A DNA stretch of 48,283 bases from Paracoccaceae bacterium. Lineage in GTDB: Bacteria; Pseudomonadota; Alphaproteobacteria; Rhodobacterales; Rhodobacteraceae. The stretch is from positions 1 through 48,283 of the forward strand of contig CABXKH010000009.1 of the NCBI GenBank assembly GCA_902512685.1. Direction: 5' to 3'. This document shows positions 44,049-48,283 of this stretch, one piece after another (positions within the stretch are counted from its first letter, which is position 1; every line of letters starts with the position of its first letter). The translations under genes and the position numbers were made by a program. The notes below the pieces were generated by a model. The model was not told the origin of the DNA, did not search any database, and was given only the letters and a program-made list of their open reading frames with translations.

Positions 44049-45416
44049 TTATTGAGACCCTCCGATTATCTGCAAACCTTGCTCAATAACATCAAACGCT
44101 GCCAACAAATCAGTCTCTTTGATGGTCAAAGGCGGACATAACGTCAGAACGCAACCACCACCGACTTTATAGCTCAAGCCCTGCGAAAGAGAGTGATACA
44201 TTATCTCTTCTGCTGCTTGCAGCGCAGGCTGGTCATCACAGCGCAGTTCAATGCCGAAGAATAAACCCAATCCCCGCACATCATGAATGAGCGGATGCCG
44301 GGCCTGCATCTGTGATAAGTAATGCAGCCCCGTTTTACCAAGTTCAGCCGATTTTTCGATCAGCTTTTCATCAAAAAGACAGTCGATCGTAGCCAAAGCC
44401 GCCGCGCAGCCAACTGAGCTTTTTTCATGCGTATAGTGCCCAAGTGCCCGATCACCTGTCACATCAAGATCCTCTCGCACGATAAGCGCCGCGAGTGGAA
44501 AAATACCGCCGCCCAAACCTTTTCCAATGACCAGCATATCGGGCACCACGCCAAAATGCTCACAGACAAACATTTCACCGGTGCGCCCGATCGCAGATGG
44601 AATCTCATCAAAAATTAGAAGTATGTCGTGCTGATCACAAATCTCGCGCACGCGCCGCCAATAGGTTTTTGGCGGCAATTCCACTGTTGTCCAACGCATA
44701 GGTTCGGCTATCAGGGCGCCGATATCACCTTCCATCTCGATGATATATTCCAAATATGCGATGCAGCCATCATGGGCGTCATTTTGACAATTAAATAGGC
44801 ATTTGCCACGGGTTGGGGGCGGAATATGTTCGCATCCAGGCAAAAGTGGACCAACGTTTTTTCGGAATAAGCTTTCCCCGCCAATCGAAATTGCATCAAG
44901 TGACGCTCCGTGAAAACTGTCCCACATAGAAATGGTTTTGTGGCGGCCAGTTGCATAGCGGGCCAGTTTGAGGGCCATGCCAATGGCATTGGTGCCGCCT
45001 GGGGCGAATAACATTTTATTGAGCTGGCCAGGTGCTAATTCCGCCAGCCGGCGCGCCAAGTCAATTGCAATATGATTGGTATACCGGCGCGGACAAAACG
45101 GCAGCGTGTCAAGTTGCTGTTTAATCGCCTCTACAACTTTCGGGTGACCATAACCGACTTGGTGAACACTGTTGCCGTGAAAATCCATGATTTTGCGGTT
45201 TTGCGTATCTTGCAAATAGATCCCATCGCTGTGCGTCAAAACATTCAAACAGGGGCTCGACAGCGATTGATGTAGAAAAAACTGCGCATCCTCAGCCAGC
45301 AAAGCCTGGGTGGAAGCGTCTATATGCGCCGCTGACCATGCGGCTCTTTGGGGCGACAAATTGACATCGCCCTCAGAAATGCCACCTGGCGGTTTTTGGT
45401 TGAGTTTTTTCACCAT
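44049..45416 (-). CDS. pbfA: PbfA-like class III PLP lyase, (R)-1-hydroxy-2-aminoethylphosphonate ammonia-lyase
   Basis: PbfA turns (R)-1-hydroxy-2-aminoethylphosphonate into phosphonoacetaldehyde and ammonia, feeding PhnX or PhnYA pathways. The 455-residue product has a class III aminotransferase fold with D270 in LIFDEIPSAIGRTG and PLP lysine K299 in VIGKGLGGG. DEIPSAIG in place of the usual DEVQTG, and MWDSFHGASLDAISIGG near 164-180, agree with the PbfA group as I recall it. The phnWAY genes nearby support this. It ends a minus-strand operon, 1 bp after the isomerase gene. An ordinary aminotransferase role is the alternative. Confidence 0.7.
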   Translation of the reverse strand: MVKKLNQKPPGGISEGDVNLSPQRAAWSAAHIDASTQALLAEDAQFFLHQSLSSPCLNVLTHSDGIYLQDTQNRKIMDFHGNSVHQVGYGHPKVVEAIKQQLDTLPFCPRRYTNHIAIDLARRLAELAPGQLNKMLFAPGGTNAIGMALKLARYATGRHKTISMWDSFHGASLDAISIGGESLFRKNVGPLLPGCEHIPPPTRGKCLFNCQNDAHDGCIAYLEYIIEMEGDIGALIAEPMRWTTVELPPKTYWRRVREICDQHDILLIFDEIPSAIGRTGEMFVCEHFGVVPDMLVIGKGLGGGIFPLAALIVREDLDVTGDRALGHYTHEKSSVGCAAALATIDCLFDEKLIEKSAELGKTGLHYLSQMQARHPLIHDVRGLGLFFGIELRCDDQPALQAAEEIMYHSLSQGLSYKVGGGCVLTLCPPLTIKETDLLAAFDVIEQGLQIIGGSQ

Positions 45417-45417
45417 A

Positions 45418-46182
45418 TCAGCTGCTTTCTTTTGAAAATTGATCCCGCCAACTCAGACCTGCTTCTGTTATGCTTTTGGGGCGGTATTCGCATCCGAATG
45501 CCCCATCATATCCCAGAGCTTGAAATCGCGGTAATAGAAAAGAATAGTCGAGCTCTCCAGGAAACGGTTCGGCACGCGCTTCTGCGGCTGCTATTTGGAC
45601 ATGGCCGATCCTGTCCGAATGGGCCGCAAAATTTTTCAAAACATCTCCGCTTTGGGTAAAAACATGGTAACAATCAAACAGTATTTTTAATCGCGGGTTG
45701 GTGATCTCTTTTAGAACCGTAGAGGCTTGGTCCAAAGTACTAAGGAAATACCCTGGTAATTGTTCTTCGCAGACAGGCTCAATAACAATTGTCAGATGCG
45801 AATGTTCAAGCGCGTATTTTAAATTTGAAACAAATGTTGCAAACCCTTCAGGCGTATGCGGGCCAATTCCAGCCAGGATATGCAACGCCTTAGCGCCAAT
45901 ATCCTCTGCGATCCGCAGGGCTTCCTTTATCTCTTTTTGCGCCATTGTCACGCGCTCGGGCATCGCTGCGCAACCAAAGCTATCGCCCATGTAAACGTTC
46001 ATACTGTTCACTGGCAAGGCCAACTCTGAAAGCGATTTCTTGAGCGTGCCCAAGTCTTCAAAATGCGGTTCGTCATGAAATTCAACTGAGTGAAACCCAT
46101 GTAATTTCGCCAGTTTTATCCGATCTAAAAAAGGGTGATCTGTCCACAAATACCCAGTATTTGCTGAAAATTGCAAACTCAT
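45418..46182 (-). CDS. hydroxypyruvate isomerase-like TIM-barrel protein
   Basis: The 254-residue product has the Hyi/OtnI-type xylose-isomerase-like TIM barrel. It has FSANTGYLW at the start, GFHSVEFHDEP, metal ligands in IVIEPV, KILFDCYHV and GCEYRP. Such enzymes isomerise hydroxypyruvate and tartronate semialdehyde or related sugars. It lies between an alcohol dehydrogenase (19 bp) and the PbfA-like gene (1 bp), so it is co-transcribed. The substrate is uncertain. Confidence 0.85.
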   Translation of the reverse strand: MSLQFSANTGYLWTDHPFLDRIKLAKLHGFHSVEFHDEPHFEDLGTLKKSLSELALPVNSMNVYMGDSFGCAAMPERVTMAQKEIKEALRIAEDIGAKALHILAGIGPHTPEGFATFVSNLKYALEHSHLTIVIEPVCEEQLPGYFLSTLDQASTVLKEITNPRLKILFDCYHVFTQSGDVLKNFAAHSDRIGHVQIAAAEARAEPFPGELDYSFLLPRFQALGYDGAFGCEYRPKSITEAGLSWRDQFSKESS

Positions 46183-46201
46183 ATTGCTCTCCCGAAAATA
46201 C

Positions 46202-47326
46202 TTAAGGGATCAAAACTTCCCGAATTGTATTTGCATCAGCCAAGCGATCCATCGCAGCATTTAAATCCTCAAACCCGATAGAGCGTGACATTAGTTTATC
46301 AACTGGCAAGACCCCCGTTTGGAACATATTTAAATATCGGGGGATATCGCGTTTGGCAACGCAGCTGCCCATATAGGAACCTTTTATACAGCGTTCCTCG
46401 GCCGCAATTTTCAGATGCGATAGATTGATTTCAGCCTCTGGACCAGGCATACCTGCAACTACGGTTGTTCCCCCGCGCCGCGTGATATCATAAGCCGTTT
46501 GCAAAGCGCGGTTTGACCCTGCTGTTTCTATGGCAATATGTGCCCCACCACCCGTTAAAGAAGACACTTTCTGGATCAAATCATCCTCGGTCACATTCAG
46601 TGCATGGTGCACACCCAGCTCTTGAGCAAAAGCAAGCTTTTCGTTGTTTAGATCGAGAGCCAAAACCTTTCCCGCACCAATCGCCAAAGCCGCCAATACA
46701 GCACTAAATCCAACCCCTCCAAGTCCGACAACAGCGATAAACTGGCCCGGTTTCGCAGCCGCGGTATTAATCACCGAACCCACACCTGTAACCACCCCGC
46801 AGCCAAAAAGAGCTGCATGCTCGAACGGAACAGATTTATCTATTTTGATCAATGCCTCTTGCGGTAAAACTGCGTATTCAGCAAACCCAGCCACGCCCGA
46901 ATGATGATGTATAGCCGTACCTAATTGGTGCAAACGTGTTGTGCCGTCTTTTAAAACTGCCTCTGCATTTGCAACTGATGCAGGTTCGCAGAGCGCTGGG
47001 CGCCCAACAGAGCACATTTCACAATGCCCACAGCTTGCGACATAAGACGGAACAACGTGATCGCCGATTGTAAACCCGGATACACCCTCACCAATCTCAG
47101 TGACAATGCCAGATGCCTCATGCCCCAGAACGATCGGCATAGGTTTGGCGCGCTCACCGCTGATCGCAACTAAATCAGAATGACAGAGCCCAACGGCTTT
47201 GATCTTAACGAGCACCTCACCGCGCTTTGGCGGATCCAATTCAACCTCTTCGATGCTGAGAGGTTTACTATCCCGATAGGGCCGGCGTGCTCCGGTATTT
47301 CTAAGAATTGCAGCTTTTATCTTCAT
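46202..47326 (-). CDS. zinc-dependent alcohol dehydrogenase
   Basis: The 374-residue product is a medium-chain zinc alcohol dehydrogenase near class III. It has the catalytic zinc ligands in GLCHSD and GHEASG, the structural zinc cysteines in CGHCEMCSVGRPALC (near 99-113), and the nucleotide motif GLGGVG near 200. It is the second gene of the minus-strand run; a 40-bp gap separates it from the aminotransferase gene ahead. Substrate unknown; formaldehyde-glutathione or an aryl/aliphatic alcohol would be guesses. Confidence 0.9.
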   Translation of the reverse strand: MKIKAAILRNTGARRPYRDSKPLSIEEVELDPPKRGEVLVKIKAVGLCHSDLVAISGERAKPMPIVLGHEASGIVTEIGEGVSGFTIGDHVVPSYVASCGHCEMCSVGRPALCEPASVANAEAVLKDGTTRLHQLGTAIHHHSGVAGFAEYAVLPQEALIKIDKSVPFEHAALFGCGVVTGVGSVINTAAAKPGQFIAVVGLGGVGFSAVLAALAIGAGKVLALDLNNEKLAFAQELGVHHALNVTEDDLIQKVSSLTGGGAHIAIETAGSNRALQTAYDITRRGGTTVVAGMPGPEAEINLSHLKIAAEERCIKGSYMGSCVAKRDIPRYLNMFQTGVLPVDKLMSRSIGFEDLNAAMDRLADANTIREVLIP

Positions 47327-47366
47327 CGAGCGTCTCCTTGAGGTTTACCCAAGCTGTAAAATCTCA

Positions 47367-48283
47367 TCAAGAAGCCGCCTCTTCTAAAGATGCTTCCAAA
47401 ATATCCAACCCTTCTTCTATAATGGCGCGATCCGCCGATAAGGGCACTAAAATCCGAATTACATTGCGCTTCGGGCCGGCCGTTACCAAAATAAGGCCCT
47501 TTTTCAGGGCGATCTGGGCCACTTTCGAGGCCATATCGCCGTCAGGTTCGCCAGTATCTCGATCTTTAACAAGTTCAATCGCATTCATGCACCCAAGACC
47601 GCGAACATCACCAATGCTTTGCAGAGAGTTCTTGCGCGCCATCTCTTGCAATCGCTTATCGATCAGCTCTCCGATCGCCAGACCCTTTTCCAAAAGACGC
47701 TCTGTGTCAATTACATCAAGAACCGCAAGCGCCGCCGCACAGGCCATAGGATTACCCCCAAATGTACCGCCAAGCCCACCAGGAGGAACTGTGTCTATAA
47801 TGCTGGCTTTTCCAACAATTCCTGAAATCGGCAAACCGCCGCCAATGCTTTTGCCAACGCAGGTGAGGTCAGCATCGATACCAAAATGTTCAAGCGCAAA
47901 CATTTTTCCCGTCCGCCCAATACCAGATTGGATTTCATCCGCCACTAATACAATTCCATGAGCGTCACATAAGCCACGCAAATAAGCCAGAAATTCAGCT
48001 GTAGCGATGTTATAGCCGCCTTCCCCTTGAACCGGTTCAACGAAAATTGCCGCTATTTGATCTGGCGGACAATCGCTTCGAAACAGAGTTTCAAAGGCTT
48101 GCTTTGTTTGATCAAGCGTGATCCCGCGGAAGTCATCGGGAAATGGCAATCGGTAAATTTCACCGGGGAAAGGCCCAAACCCCTGTTTAAATGGGACCAT
48201 GCGCGCGCTGAGGGCCATACCCATATAGGAGCGCCCATGATAACCATTAGTAAAGGTGATAAGTGCTGAACGCTTGGTAGCAT
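47367..48283 (-). CDS. 4-aminobutyrate aminotransferase-like class III aminotransferase (5' end cut by window)
   Basis: The frame stays open to the right edge, so the true start lies outside; about 304 C-terminal residues are present. It opens with TFTNGYHGRSYMGMALS, the aminotransferase GYHGR pattern, and has VADEIQSGIGRTGKMFALEH and the PLP lysine in CVGKSIGGGLP, GabT-like features. It would transfer an amino group from an omega-amino acid to 2-oxoglutarate. It is the first visible gene of the minus-strand run with the alcohol dehydrogenase, isomerase and PbfA-like lyase. Confidence 0.85.
   Translation of the reverse strand, partial: ATKRSALITFTNGYHGRSYMGMALSARMVPFKQGFGPFPGEIYRLPFPDDFRGITLDQTKQAFETLFRSDCPPDQIAAIFVEPVQGEGGYNIATAEFLAYLRGLCDAHGIVLVADEIQSGIGRTGKMFALEHFGIDADLTCVGKSIGGGLPISGIVGKASIIDTVPPGGLGGTFGGNPMACAAALAVLDVIDTERLLEKGLAIGELIDKRLQEMARKNSLQSIGDVRGLGCMNAIELVKDRDTGEPDGDMASKVAQIALKKGLILVTAGPKRNVIRILVPLSADRAIIEEGLDILEASLEEAAS

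Overview
The window looks like a chromosomal piece of a marine, Rhodobacterales-like alphaproteobacterium of fairly low GC. This rests on the phnW-phnA-phnY phosphonate set, a kinase/M23/aminotransferase triple fusion of the type I associate with roseobacters, and a sigma-54-controlled flagellar cluster resembling the fla1 system of Rhodobacter sphaeroides. The assignment is inferred from gene content; no database search was possible. I see no tRNA, rRNA, CRISPR array or insertion sequence.

Region 1 (1-21554) is a flagellar cluster. On the plus strand fliE-F-G-H-I-J is followed by fliK-L-M-N and fliO-P-Q-R-flhB, giving the MS-ring, C-ring, export ATPase and export gate. Four small or unknown genes follow. 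On the minus strand motA-motB-(79-aa membrane protein)-rpoN gives a PomA/PomB-like stator and a dedicated sigma-54. A DUF1566-type secreted protein and a sigma-54 activator close the region. Sigma-54 promoter matches with GG-N10-GC spacing lie before fliK, fliO, motA and rpoN, so the encoded sigma factor probably drives its own gene and much of the cluster. fliK is unusual: it carries a 75-bp (25-codon) tandem repeat and two in-frame TAA codons inside that repeat.

Region 2 (21555-25775) holds a Wzz-like chain-length determinant and an LptD-like outer-membrane LPS assembly protein on opposite strands, then a 790-bp gap with a decayed ABC-transporter ATPase fragment.

Region 3 (25776-36710) is catabolic. 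A 998-residue kinase/M23/PLP phospho-lyase fusion precedes a six-gene operon whose neighbours all overlap by 1-8 bp: isopropylmalate-dehydrogenase-like, GMC oxidoreductase, aldehyde dehydrogenase, non-pyrrolysine MttB-family methyltransferase, ketopantoate-reductase-like and fumarylacetoacetate-hydrolase-like. I know of no described pathway with this set; it is the best candidate for an undescribed system here. slyX follows.

Region 4 (37087-48283) is a 2-aminoethylphosphonate module. A divergent LysR regulator and phnW, phnA, phnY convert aminoethylphosphonate through phosphonoacetaldehyde and phosphonoacetate to acetate and phosphate. An EamA transporter follows. A convergent minus-strand operon encodes a GabT-like aminotransferase (cut by the window end), a zinc alcohol dehydrogenase, a hydroxypyruvate-isomerase-like TIM barrel and a PbfA-like PLP lyase, which could feed hydroxylated aminoethylphosphonate into the same route.
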